Positions 38,318-47,294 of a stretch of 64,000 nucleotides of DNA are shown piece after piece. How positions within the stretch are numbered: position 1 is the stretch's first letter; every line of letters starts with the position of its first letter. A model generated the notes under the pieces. That model worked only from the letters and a program-made list of their open reading frames with translations, was not told the origin of the DNA and searched no databases. Origin of the DNA: Methylophilus sp. TWE2 (GTDB lineage: Bacteria; Pseudomonadota; Gammaproteobacteria; Burkholderiales; Methylophilaceae); NCBI RefSeq assembly GCF_001183865.1, contig NZ_CP012020.1, positions 2,413,839-2,477,838 on the forward strand. Direction: 5' to 3'. The position numbers and the translations under genes were made by a program.

Positions 38318-39327
38318 TGTTCGGTCCCTGACTGCTCACTGGCCGACTTGGGCACGACCAGGCGCAAACACTGTGGACCCACGCGGAATGTTAAAGGTGG
38401 ACGCATCTGGGACACCTCGCCATCCATAGCAACTTTTACGTAAGGCTTACGCAGCCGCAGCGGCTCCACCACCAGCTGACGACAGGCAAAATGTGTCAAC
38501 TCAGGCGCTTTGCGCAGCAGCCCCAGCATGCCTCTAAAGGCAAAGGCGATGCGTTTGAACACTGTCATCGGCGGCAGCGCAATAATGGCAAGCTGGCCAT
38601 TTTTCACATGTTGCGATTCGGAAGCAAGGCCGACATCATGCAGCTGGATAGAGTTGTTACCGACGAATATGGTGGAAGCAGGAATGACACTTTCTTCACC
38701 CTTTTGCTCTCCCCCGCTATGCGCAATACGTAACAGCATTTTGATATCGCGTTTTAATATGGTGATCAAGGCCGCCCATTTCGCCACCAGGCGGCTACGT
38801 CCGTGCTGTTTTTTAAATACCTCTCGGTCTGCCAGCAATTGCGGATAAAGACCCAGGCTGGCATTCACCAGAAAGACCTCATCATTCAACTGCCCCACCT
38901 GCACCTGGCGTTCGTTGCCTTCGCGCATGCCTGTGATCAAGGCCTCCGCCGCCAATTCCACCTCCTGTGGCACACCCTGGTCACGCGCAAAATAGTTGAA
39001 GGTCCCCAACGGCACGATGCCGAATGGCAGGCCAGCAGTCAGCGCTGCCTGCGCGATATACCGAATCGTGCCATCCCCGCCTGCAGCAACCACCACGCCA
39101 TGGCGATGGCTTGCCAGCTCGACAGCCTGCTTGGTCATATCGGAAATATCTCCCGGCCGACGGCATAGGAACAGCTCATAAGGCTGTTTAGCCGCATAAA
39201 ATATTTCCGCAAGTTTATTTGCAACTGTCTCTGCATTTTTATCGCCGGAACCCGCGTTCAGGACAATGAATAATAGCGTGTATGTCTCGCGCTCTGCGGG
39301 ATGCGTCGATTGTGTCAGTGTGTCCAT
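38314..39327 (-). CDS. Diacylglycerol/sphingosine-kinase-fold lipid kinase
   Basis: 337 residues of the DAGK catalytic (YegS/LCB5) family. It has NAGSGDKN near residue 26, the nucleotide-binding AAGGDGTIRYIA near residue 82, and LPFGIVPLGTFNYFARD. The C-terminal beta domain contains ASTIFVGNN and KVAMDGE. It would phosphorylate diacylglycerol or a related lipid. It is the first gene of the operon with a metallophosphoesterase and a PAP2 phosphatase, so lipid phosphorylation and dephosphorylation are encoded side by side. Confidence 0.87.
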   Translation of the reverse strand: MDTLTQSTHPAERETYTLLFIVLNAGSGDKNAETVANKLAEIFYAAKQPYELFLCRRPGDISDMTKQAVELASHRHGVVVAAGGDGTIRYIAQAALTAGLPFGIVPLGTFNYFARDQGVPQEVELAAEALITGMREGNERQVQVGQLNDEVFLVNASLGLYPQLLADREVFKKQHGRSRLVAKWAALITILKRDIKMLLRIAHSGGEQKGEESVIPASTIFVGNNSIQLHDVGLASESQHVKNGQLAIIALPPMTVFKRIAFAFRGMLGLLRKAPELTHFACRQLVVEPLRLRKPYVKVAMDGEVSQMRPPLTFRVGPQCLRLVVPKSASEQSGTEQ

Positions 39328-39736
39328 ATAATGAATACAGAAATTTCTTCTTAGAGTTCTCTATAAATTCATTGTAGATGAAATCCGGGTAAACGACGAA
39401 GGCGTCAATCATTCTCGCATTACGCAAGATCACTGCAAGAAATGAACGATCAAAATGTGGGCTCGGTCATGTTGCCAGGTGGCTGCCAGCGTAGTCACTA
39501 GGGGAGAAGGTCGAGCGGAGAGGAATAACTAGAGGAAAAGCAGACCAGATGACAATCATCCTTTCGCGGATAAGCTGCGTGCGCCGATGACGACAGTCAA
39601 CGTGGTCAGTCCGCCTGTGGTATGAACCAAAGCTCATATTCCTCAACGGCTTGCACACCCATGCGTCATCCGACACGATTTTCACCTGACAAAGATAATC
39701 TCAACACAAATCTTGTGTCACGACAATCATTTTATT
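39328..39736. other. Intergenic region without a supported gene
   Basis: The space between the lipid-kinase operon and the TonB receptor gene holds only short open frames with poor starts and no family-like content. Apart from the Fur-box-like site at 39737 nothing was recognised. Confidence 0.6.
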
Positions 39737-39755
39737 GATAATGGTTCTCATTAGC
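39737..39755 (+). promoter_or_regulatory. Fur-box-like operator upstream of the TonB receptor
   Basis: GATAATGGTTCTCATTAGC matches the 19-bp Fur consensus (GATAATGATAATCATTATC) at about 14 positions by eye, with both outer arms conserved. It lies 50 bp upstream of the receptor start. Iron repression of the receptor follows by inference. Confidence 0.65.
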
Positions 39756-39805
39756 AATATGAATTACAATCCCGTCCCCAGAATACTAATAACTAGGAAG
39801 AGGAT

Positions 39806-41995
39806 ATGCCGAACCATCAAATTGTTTCTATTCAACTCAAACGAACGACATTAGGTTCTTTGATTGCTGCGATGTTTGCTACATCAGCATTACATGCCGG
39901 TGAGATCACCCAAACAGTTGAAAAGAGTGAATCCAAAAGTGCTTCAGAAACCCAAACTTTAGAGGCGGTGACTGTAAAAGCCATTAAAGAAACCCGTGGG
40001 AAGCCTATGCCAGCGTATGCGGGTGGCCAAGTAGCCTCAGGTGGCCGGGTGGGTTTATTGGGGAACAAGTCTGTGATGGATACGCCGTATAGCATGACCA
40101 GCTACACCCAGGAGCTGATTCAAAATCAGCAGGCGACGACTGTCGCTGATGTGGTGGCTAATGATCCGTCTGTGCGCAATATCAATCCACGATTTGGCCG
40201 TTTCGATCAATTCACCATTCGTGGGTTTAGCTTATCGAATAGCGAAATTGCGTTTAACGGTTTATATGGCCTGGTCCCGACCTATACCGTTCCCGTTGAG
40301 TCTGCTGAACGTGTAGAAATTTTCAAAGGACCAAATACTTTGTTGAACGGCATGTCGCCTAGCGGCGCTGTGGGAGGAAGCATCAACATTGCTCCTAAGC
40401 GTGCAACTGATAAAGACATCACCCAATTCACCGCAAGTTATGCCACTGAATCAGTGTTAGGCGGACATCTGGATGTGGGTAGGCGCTTTGGTAGCGATGG
40501 TCAATTCGGTGCCAGAGTCAATGCTGTTCACCAGGATGGAGACACCGCATTCTCAAACGATCAATCCATAAAACGGAGCTTGGTCTCTTTAGGGCTGGAT
40601 TTACGCGGTGAGAAATTACGACTGTCGAGTGACATGTACCATTATGAAAACCGTGGCACAGCCCCTTTAGAACGCGTGGCTTTACTCGGGACTGCCGTGA
40701 CTCCGGATGCCGACCGAATCAGCCGCAATTTTGCTCAAAAATGGTCGTATGCGGACACCACAGACAGCGCCGTCCTGTTAAGGGGTGAATACGACATCAC
40801 CGCACTGACAACGGCTTATGCCGCTTGGGGCGCCAGAAGAGGCCGTTATGATTTTCTGCGTGTATCGCCAATCAATGTGAATTCAGCGGGTAACTTCACT
40901 GCAGATACCAATAAATTTCTACGTGATGAAGACACGATCTCTAATGAAGCAGGCTTAAGAACTGCGTTTTCAACCGGATTTATAGATCATGCAGTCAACT
41001 TCAATGCCAGCTTGTTCCGCATTGACTTCGCAAACGCTGAAACCACTGTAGGTAGCATCACTTCCAATATTTATGACCCGGTGAACCGGGCACAACCCAA
41101 TACGCCAGGCACGCCTGAACGCCCAACCGGGAAAACACAGCTTGAAAGTTTTGCGATCACCGACACTTTATCCATGCTGGATGAACGGATTCAGCTGACA
41201 TTGGGCGTCAGAAAGCAGCGTGCGATTGGTATCAGCACTCCGGCTAATCGCCCCAGAACCGAATACGATAAAGATGCCTACACCCCAACCGCAGCGATTG
41301 TGATTAAACCTTACGACCACGTCTCCATTTTCGGCAATTATATTGAGGCGCTGACGCAAACACCGATAGCTCCTTCCAATGGCGTTGCTAACCCCGGCGC
41401 GATGTTCCCACCTGCCAAGACCAAACAAATAGAAGCCGGGGTAAAAGTAGACCTGGGGACATTTACAACGACGATGAGTGTTTTCAGGATAGAGCGGCCA
41501 AACGCCTTCACCGATCCAGTCACCAATGTTTTTGGCTTAAACGGCGAGCAGCGCAATACCGGACTAGAGGTCAATGTTTTTGGAGAACCGATGACTGGTG
41601 TCCGCCTATTAGGCGGCCTCATGCTTTTGGATGCAGAACTCACAAAAACGAATGGCGGTGTCAATGAAGGTAACACTGCCATCGGTGTGGCTAAATTAAA
41701 TGCGAATCTCGGCGCTGAATGGGATGTTGGTGGGGTTCCAGGCTTGACGTTTACCGCGCGCGCCATACACACGGGTGAACAATACATCAATGAAGCCAAT
41801 ACCCGCGAAATACCCGATTGGACGCGTTTTGATCTCGGCAGCCGCTATGTATTCAAGACACAAGGCAAAACCGTGACCTTGCGGGCAAGCGTTGAGAATG
41901 TGTCTGATAAACGTTACTGGAGCACCGCCTCGCAATTTGGCTTAACTTTCGGGACGCCAAGAACGGCCATTCTCTCAGCCACTGTAGATTTTTAA
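39806..41995 (+). CDS. TonB-dependent siderophore receptor
   Basis: 729 residues. After a signal peptide (cleavage near SALHAGE) comes a TonB box-like TLEAVTVKA, the plug domain (about 80-190, with TTVADVVANDPSVRN, FTIRGF, VERVEIFKGPNTLLNG and PSGAVGGSINI), and a 22-strand barrel ending in the aromatic ILSATVDF. The TonB-siderophore subgroup fits the plug best. ATG at 39806 has AGGAAGAGG upstream. No transporter, TonB/ExbB or sigma/anti-sigma gene lies beside it; control looks to be through the Fur-like site. Confidence 0.93.
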   Translation: MPNHQIVSIQLKRTTLGSLIAAMFATSALHAGEITQTVEKSESKSASETQTLEAVTVKAIKETRGKPMPAYAGGQVASGGRVGLLGNKSVMDTPYSMTSYTQELIQNQQATTVADVVANDPSVRNINPRFGRFDQFTIRGFSLSNSEIAFNGLYGLVPTYTVPVESAERVEIFKGPNTLLNGMSPSGAVGGSINIAPKRATDKDITQFTASYATESVLGGHLDVGRRFGSDGQFGARVNAVHQDGDTAFSNDQSIKRSLVSLGLDLRGEKLRLSSDMYHYENRGTAPLERVALLGTAVTPDADRISRNFAQKWSYADTTDSAVLLRGEYDITALTTAYAAWGARRGRYDFLRVSPINVNSAGNFTADTNKFLRDEDTISNEAGLRTAFSTGFIDHAVNFNASLFRIDFANAETTVGSITSNIYDPVNRAQPNTPGTPERPTGKTQLESFAITDTLSMLDERIQLTLGVRKQRAIGISTPANRPRTEYDKDAYTPTAAIVIKPYDHVSIFGNYIEALTQTPIAPSNGVANPGAMFPPAKTKQIEAGVKVDLGTFTTTMSVFRIERPNAFTDPVTNVFGLNGEQRNTGLEVNVFGEPMTGVRLLGGLMLLDAELTKTNGGVNEGNTAIGVAKLNANLGAEWDVGGVPGLTFTARAIHTGEQYINEANTREIPDWTRFDLGSRYVFKTQGKTVTLRASVENVSDKRYWSTASQFGLTFGTPRTAILSATVDF

Positions 41996-42045
41996 AATGG
42001 ATTAATAAGTAAAAGTATCCAACGAAATACTTAATCCGCCCAAAG

Positions 42046-42076
42046 AAAAAGTCCATTTAGAAATAAATGGACTTTT
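42046..42076 (+). terminator. Rho-independent terminator of the receptor gene
   Basis: Stem AAAAAGTCCATTTA / TAAATGGACTTTTT with a 3-nt loop. It closely resembles the terminator at 28039 in its AAAGTCCATT arm. Confidence 0.88.
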
Positions 42077-42198
42077 TTAACGCTTGCCGAAACGAGATAT
42101 AAAGCATAGTGCTCATAACGATGGCTCAACAACTACTCTTCTGTCATCAATAAGAATCGAGCCACCGGCTTCTGTGTCTGCTTTTATCAATAAAGTGT

Positions 42199-44325
42199 TC
42201 AAACAAGTTCGACTTCAACCAGATTGTCACTAAACGTATTTGAGTGGCCCATGTCGCCATACTCGGCAGAACTGATACAGTTAACCGTCCCCTTGTTGAG
42301 TTGGCGCCAATAGCCCAACGTGGCAACCACGATGCCGGGATTCACGTCTGTGGTGACACGGGCGACTGCTTCAAAACCGCCTCTCTCGTTATAGGTTTTG
42401 ACCATCATGCCATCCTGAACATTGCGCGCGAGTGCATCCACCGGGTTGATCATCAGGTATTGCTCGCCTTGCACACGGAGTTTGGATTCCATATTTGCGT
42501 AGGAAGAGTTGATGAAGCCATGGCTTTTGGGAGAGATGATGTTTAAAGGAAACCTGGCGGCCAGCGCTGCGTTGGAGTCCGCCGTTTCACGACTGGGCAC
42601 ATAGGCCGGCAATGGGTCTAAATCTTCGCCTGGCTGAAAACCGTCATACATCTGCCTGAAGGGGCCTGCGACAAAGTTTTTGGCGCCTTCTACCATGAAC
42701 ATACATTTACCGGTCGGGGTGGGGAAATTGCCCTCGCGATGCGGGGCGCGGTCGTCTTTGGTGCCTACATTGAGCCTGACAAACCCATGCTCGCGCATAT
42801 AGTTGAGGTCTATGCCTTTGCAGGCGGGTGAGTTCCAGTCGACATAATTTTCAAGACATTCGCTATCACTCCATTTGAAGTTATCTTCTTCAAACCCTAA
42901 CCGTTTCGCCAAGCGGCGGAATATTTCATTGTTGGGTAAGGCTTCGCCGGGCGGCTCTATGCATTTGGTGTTGTAGGTGAGGTATAAATGGCCCCAGGAT
43001 AAGATCATGTCTTCCTGTTCCGCACCCATGGCGGCGGGCAAGACAATATCTGCATACGACGCCGTATCTGAAATGAAATGGTCAGCCACAATGGTGAACA
43101 GGTCTTCACGCTTCAGACCCTCAATCACCTTATCGGTTTCGGGGGATTGGGTCACGGGGTTGGTGTTCCACACCATGATCGATTGAATCGGCACCTCAAG
43201 CGGCGTTTCGCCAAGCAGCGCCCGGCCTAATTGCAGGATATTCACCACCGGCGTGCCTTCAGGGATCAAGTCCGGCCTGCAAATCACATCGAACTTGTAA
43301 GGATGCTCCCAGACCGGGAATTGCAGCGCACCGCCGCCTACGTGGCGCCAGGCACCAATCAAGGCTGGCAATGAGGTGACAGCGCGTATTGCCTGACTTC
43401 CGCCATAACTGCGTTCCAGCGCGACGCCAATGCGGATGGCGGCTGGAGGCGTGGTCGCATATTCGCGGGCAAACAGGCGAATCTGGTCGGCGGGGATGCC
43501 TGTGATGTCAGCTGCCCATTCAGGTGTACAGGGTTTAGCTCTTTCCGCCAGCTCGGCATAGCCGACGGTATATTTCTCAACATAGTCATGGTCAACCAAG
43601 TCTTCTGCAATGATCACGTGCATCATCGCCATGGCCAGCGCACCATCGGTACCCGGCTTGGGGGCGAGATGCCAATCGGCTTCCTTGGCGGTTTTAGAGG
43701 CGAACGAATCCACCACCACAACCTTCGCGCCGCGTTTTTGCGCGTCTTTAATAATGTGCCAGTGATGCAAATTGGTGGAGACAGAGTTACAGGCCCAGAT
43801 CACAATAAAATTGGCATGGATAAAGCTTTCGGGATCCACCCCGGCTGTCGGCCCGACGGTTAGCAACCACGCCGTACAGGAGCCTTCACCACAAAAGGTT
43901 CTTTCACAAACGGTGGCGCCCAGCCTGTTGAAAAAAGCATCGCCGCCATTGAGGCCATGCACCAGCCCCTGATTACCCAAATAACTAACGGGCAATATGG
44001 CGCGGGGACCGGTATCTTTGATCAATGCCTGCCATCGATCGACAATGGTATCCAGTGCTTCATCCCAAGTGATGCGCTCAAACTGATTGGTGCCTTTGGG
44101 CCCTACCCGCTTCATGGGGTATAACAGACGATTGGGGTGATAATGTCGCTTTTCGTAATCTTTTAATTTCACGCATAAGCCACCACGCGTCATCGGATGA
44201 TCAGGGTTGCCTGATACCGAGACCAACTCACCGTTTTTGACATGAAACTGCATCGCACAAGTATCGGGACAATCATGCGGACAACCACCATGAAAGGTTT
44301 GAACTACATCTGCAACATCATTCAT
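42199..44325 (-). CDS. Molybdopterin oxidoreductase (DMSO-reductase superfamily)
   Basis: 708 residues. The N-terminus carries the [4Fe-4S] motif GGCPHDCPDTCAM with the fourth Cys in GGLCVK, followed by the molybdopterin domain (RITWDEALDTIV, SYLGNQGLVHG, DGALAMAMMHVI, VLPAAMGAEQEDMILSWG) and the C-terminal dinucleotide-binding domain. There is no Tat signal, so it is probably cytoplasmic. The family includes formate dehydrogenases, assimilatory nitrate reductase-like and unassigned enzymes. No partner subunit or cofactor gene lies alongside. ATG at 44325 has GGAG upstream. Confidence 0.88.
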   Translation of the reverse strand: MNDVADVVQTFHGGCPHDCPDTCAMQFHVKNGELVSVSGNPDHPMTRGGLCVKLKDYEKRHYHPNRLLYPMKRVGPKGTNQFERITWDEALDTIVDRWQALIKDTGPRAILPVSYLGNQGLVHGLNGGDAFFNRLGATVCERTFCGEGSCTAWLLTVGPTAGVDPESFIHANFIVIWACNSVSTNLHHWHIIKDAQKRGAKVVVVDSFASKTAKEADWHLAPKPGTDGALAMAMMHVIIAEDLVDHDYVEKYTVGYAELAERAKPCTPEWAADITGIPADQIRLFAREYATTPPAAIRIGVALERSYGGSQAIRAVTSLPALIGAWRHVGGGALQFPVWEHPYKFDVICRPDLIPEGTPVVNILQLGRALLGETPLEVPIQSIMVWNTNPVTQSPETDKVIEGLKREDLFTIVADHFISDTASYADIVLPAAMGAEQEDMILSWGHLYLTYNTKCIEPPGEALPNNEIFRRLAKRLGFEEDNFKWSDSECLENYVDWNSPACKGIDLNYMREHGFVRLNVGTKDDRAPHREGNFPTPTGKCMFMVEGAKNFVAGPFRQMYDGFQPGEDLDPLPAYVPSRETADSNAALAARFPLNIISPKSHGFINSSYANMESKLRVQGEQYLMINPVDALARNVQDGMMVKTYNERGGFEAVARVTTDVNPGIVVATLGYWRQLNKGTVNCISSAEYGDMGHSNTFSDNLVEVELV

Positions 44326-44488
44326 ATTTCACTCCAAGCGCACGATTAAATGCCGTCAAGTTTTAAAAAGAATCAATGCAAGACAGGTCTGTCTATTCCG
44401 AATACTATACTCCTTGCCCCGGAAATACAATGCTACTGGATAGGCTTTATTTTTGTTATATTCATTGTTTCATCTACGGTAACAAACT

Positions 44489-44869
44489 ATGTGGAAATCT
44501 GTGATTGCAATTAGCGTGGGAGCCTCTCTCGGGGCTTTGCTCCGTTGGCAATTAGGCCTCAAGCTGAATAGCCTGCTTCCTGCGCTACCGCTCGGAACCC
44601 TGTCCGCCAACTTAATCGGCGCCTATATTATCGGCTTTGCAATTGCCTATTTCTCGCAGCTACCGCAACTTTCCCCAGAAGCACGTTTATTGATTATCAC
44701 TGGATTTTGTGGCGGATTAACTACTTTTTCCACCTTTTCTGCTGAAGTATTTACCCAACTGCAAAACAGCCAGATACTCTGGGCACTCAGAACCACGCTG
44801 GTGCACATCGTCGGCTCAGTATTACTGACCTTTTTGGGATTTGTTTCTTTTCAGTTGTCCCGCCACTAA
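44489..44869 (+). CDS. crcB: Fluoride channel CrcB/FluC
   Basis: 126 residues with four helices. Family marks are the N-terminal [30 protein letters not shown] and the signature [15 protein letters not shown]. The dual-topology dimer exports fluoride. A DUF190 gene follows 30 bp later, a common partner. No fluoride riboswitch was recognised in the 163 bp upstream. Confidence 0.95.
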   Translation: MWKSVIAISVGASLGALLRWQLGLKLNSLLPALPLGTLSANLIGAYIIGFAIAYFSQLPQLSPEARLLIITGFCGGLTTFSTFSAEVFTQLQNSQILWALRTTLVHIVGSVLLTFLGFVSFQLSRH

Positions 44870-44899
44870 CGTAGTTGTCACGTATCGAATGGAGCCGTT

Positions 44900-45214
44900 A
44901 TGCAAGGTTTTCAAATCACCTTTTTTACTCGCCTGGACCAAAAGCATGGCAACCAAATGTTGAGTGAATGGTTGATGCTTACGGCAAGAGAGTTAGGCAT
45001 CCAAGGTGCAACCATTTTTGCGGCGAGTGAAGGATTCGGGCGGGATAAGAAAATTCATGCCGGACATTTTTTTGAACTGGGTGATCAGCCACAAGAAATT
45101 GTAGTCACGGCCAGTGAAGAACAGACCGCAAAACTATTTAGCCTGTTGAAAACTGAAAAGATCGATATTTCTTATATCAAAACACCTGTTGAGTTTGGTA
45201 CCACTGGCGAATAA
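44900..45214 (+). CDS. DUF190-family protein
   Basis: 104 residues of a PII-like fold often linked to crcB. Recognisable parts are ITFFTRLDQKHG, LMLTARELGIQGATIFAASEGFG and IVVTASEEQTAKLF. GGAG precedes the start by six bases. Its role in fluoride tolerance is suspected from neighbourhood, not known. Confidence 0.87.
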   Translation: MQGFQITFFTRLDQKHGNQMLSEWLMLTARELGIQGATIFAASEGFGRDKKIHAGHFFELGDQPQEIVVTASEEQTAKLFSLLKTEKIDISYIKTPVEFGTTGE

Positions 45215-45379
45215 TCCTCTGCCACAAAGCCTCCCTTTTGCCGTGATGGACATCGAAAAAGTGAACACGCCGGCCTAGATTAAACGCGTCATCTAGAGAC
45301 AATACAGACCGCTCCAACCCATTAAAATGCATGAAATATTGATGCGTTATAATGCATTTTTGTCTAAAAAATAAATGAC

Positions 45380-46603
45380 ATGAGTACGTCAGACCAGTCA
45401 TCAAGTAGCGAGAATGCCCAAAGCTCTCTTGTTCATATTTTTATCATCTTCCTCAAGCTTGGCCTGACAAGTTTTGGTGGCCCCATCGCGCACCTGGCTT
45501 ACTTTCGGGAGGAGTTTGTGACTAAGCGTCGATGGCTCACTGAGCATGCTTATGCCGACCTGGTGGCTCTTTGCCAGTTTTTGCCCGGGCCAGCTTCCAG
45601 CCAAGTAGGCATTGCCATCGGATTATCACGCGGCGGGATCGCTGGCGCTTTTGCATCGTGGCTGGGCTTTACGTTACCTTCGTTTATCGCGTTGGTGATG
45701 TTTGCCGGATTGCTCACCCATGTCAGCGGTCTCTCCGAAGGACCATGGCTGCATGGCTTAAAAGTTGTGGCAGTGGCCGTGGTTGCGCAAGCCATCTGGG
45801 GAATGAGCAAGACGCTTTGCCCGGACGCCAGAAGAGCCACGCTGGCGATCATTTCAGCAATGATTGTGGCTTGTGCCCCGGGCTTATACTCGCAACTCGG
45901 TGTGATCATCCTGTCAGGAATCGTCGGCTGCTTTTGGCTAAAACATCACCATGGCTTACCTCATCAACCCATGCAAGTGCCCATCAGCAAGGCAAGCGGA
46001 ATCATCATACTTTCGGTTTTTATATCATTACTGTTATTCATTCCGATCATGCATGATGGCTATGACAGCCATCTGCTCGCAATGTTTGATAGCTATTTCA
46101 GGGCCGGTTCACTGGTATTTGGTGGCGGACATGTCGTCTTGCCACTTTTACAGGCAGAAACGGTGTCACAAGGATGGGTGTCGAATGATTTATTTCTGGC
46201 AGGCTATGGTGCCGCCCAGGCTGTGCCAGGCCCTTTATTCACGTTCGCTGGATACCTGGGCGCGGTGTCAAATGCACAACCCAACGGCTTGCTCGGGGGG
46301 GGAGTTGCGTTGGCAGCGATATTCTTACCGGCATTTTTGCTTGTCTTGGGTGCGCTGCCACTTTGGGAATCCATTCGTCAATATCCCTCGATCCAACATG
46401 CGATGCTGGGAATCAACGCTGCGGTGGTCGGGTTGTTGATCGCTGCCTTCTACAACCCGGTCTGGACAAGTGCGATTCTCAGCTCACAAGATTTCGGTTT
46501 GGCATTACTGGCTTTTTTAATGCTGATGTTCTGGAAGCTGCCGCCCTGGCTGGTTGTGATGATTGGTGCCCTCGCCGCTACGTTATTAACCTCAGCTTTA
46601 TAA
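45380..46603 (+). CDS. chrA: Chromate transporter ChrA (two-domain, long form)
   Basis: 407 residues with about 12 helices in two homologous CHR halves. The N-terminal half starts FLKLGLTSFGGPIAHLAYFR and carries QFLPGPASSQVGIAIG; the C-terminal half repeats the pattern with AGSLVFGGGHVVLPLLQAE and GAAQAVPGPLFTFAGYLG. It expels chromate by a proton-linked mechanism. The MOSC gene follows 36 bp later, perhaps co-transcribed. Confidence 0.94.
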   Translation: MSTSDQSSSSENAQSSLVHIFIIFLKLGLTSFGGPIAHLAYFREEFVTKRRWLTEHAYADLVALCQFLPGPASSQVGIAIGLSRGGIAGAFASWLGFTLPSFIALVMFAGLLTHVSGLSEGPWLHGLKVVAVAVVAQAIWGMSKTLCPDARRATLAIISAMIVACAPGLYSQLGVIILSGIVGCFWLKHHHGLPHQPMQVPISKASGIIILSVFISLLLFIPIMHDGYDSHLLAMFDSYFRAGSLVFGGGHVVLPLLQAETVSQGWVSNDLFLAGYGAAQAVPGPLFTFAGYLGAVSNAQPNGLLGGGVALAAIFLPAFLLVLGALPLWESIRQYPSIQHAMLGINAAVVGLLIAAFYNPVWTSAILSSQDFGLALLAFLMLMFWKLPPWLVVMIGALAATLLTSAL

Positions 46604-46639
46604 CTGAATCGCCGCTCACTTTACGATACCGTTCAGCCC

Positions 46640-47203
46640 ATGCAAACCACCAACCTGCGTCAATTGATGCAACACTTTAGTCAAGCCGGACAACTGGAGG
46701 CCATTTACCTGCGTCCAGAGCGTGGTCAGCCTTGTTTGTCAGCAAATCAAGTCCTGGCCCTTGCCAACCTTGGCCTGCAAGGGGATCGCGCCAGTTTGCG
46801 CGCTTCATCGCAGCCAAATGGCAGCAAACGGCAAGTGACCTTATTGCAAGCAGAGCATTTACCCGTGATTGCAGCGCTGACTGGTCACGCAGCCATTGAT
46901 CCGGCATTACTCAGGCGCAACCTGATTGTCTCCGGCCTCAACCTGCTGGCGGCCAAAGCATTGTTTAAAGATCAGCCCATGCACCTGGTGATAGGCGATG
47001 TCGTCATGGAAGTGACCGGGCCATGTGAGCCCTGCTCACGTATGGAGCAGGTGCTGGGTGCAGGTGGCTATAATGCCATGCGGGGACATGGCGGCGTCAC
47101 AGCACGCCTTGTGAGCGGTGGTCTGTTGCGTGCTGGAGACACGGTACAAGTGGTGACAGGGACGACTCCTGGTCACCCGCTGCAATCTTCACTCCCGCTT
47201 TAG
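46640..47203 (+). CDS. MOSC-domain protein
   Basis: 187 residues of the MOSC family (C-terminal domain of molybdenum cofactor sulfurases). The key block is TGPCEPCSRMEQVLGAGGYNAMRGHGGVTARLVSGG, split here as CEPCSRM and MRGHGGVTA, with the conserved Cys. Members bind Moco or carry sulfur and help reduce N-hydroxylated compounds. The molybdopterin oxidoreductase 2 kb away is a possible but unproven link. Confidence 0.88.
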   Translation: MQTTNLRQLMQHFSQAGQLEAIYLRPERGQPCLSANQVLALANLGLQGDRASLRASSQPNGSKRQVTLLQAEHLPVIAALTGHAAIDPALLRRNLIVSGLNLLAAKALFKDQPMHLVIGDVVMEVTGPCEPCSRMEQVLGAGGYNAMRGHGGVTARLVSGGLLRAGDTVQVVTGTTPGHPLQSSLPL

Positions 47204-47294
47204 CAGCAGGAACACGCAAAGCTGGCGACTGACACACCCACCATACGTACACAGACAGACATCATTAACGAATGGGTTGGTCTGCTAAGCGATA

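Noticed and set aside
39239..39433. 64-residue minus-strand open frame upstream of the lipid kinase
   Set aside because: It lacks a ribosome site and family-like content and overlaps the start of a firm gene.
44326..44488. Fluoride riboswitch before crcB
   Set aside because: The conserved GATG-GGCCCGCC and AACCGCC-like pieces were not found by eye; only a covariance search could settle it.
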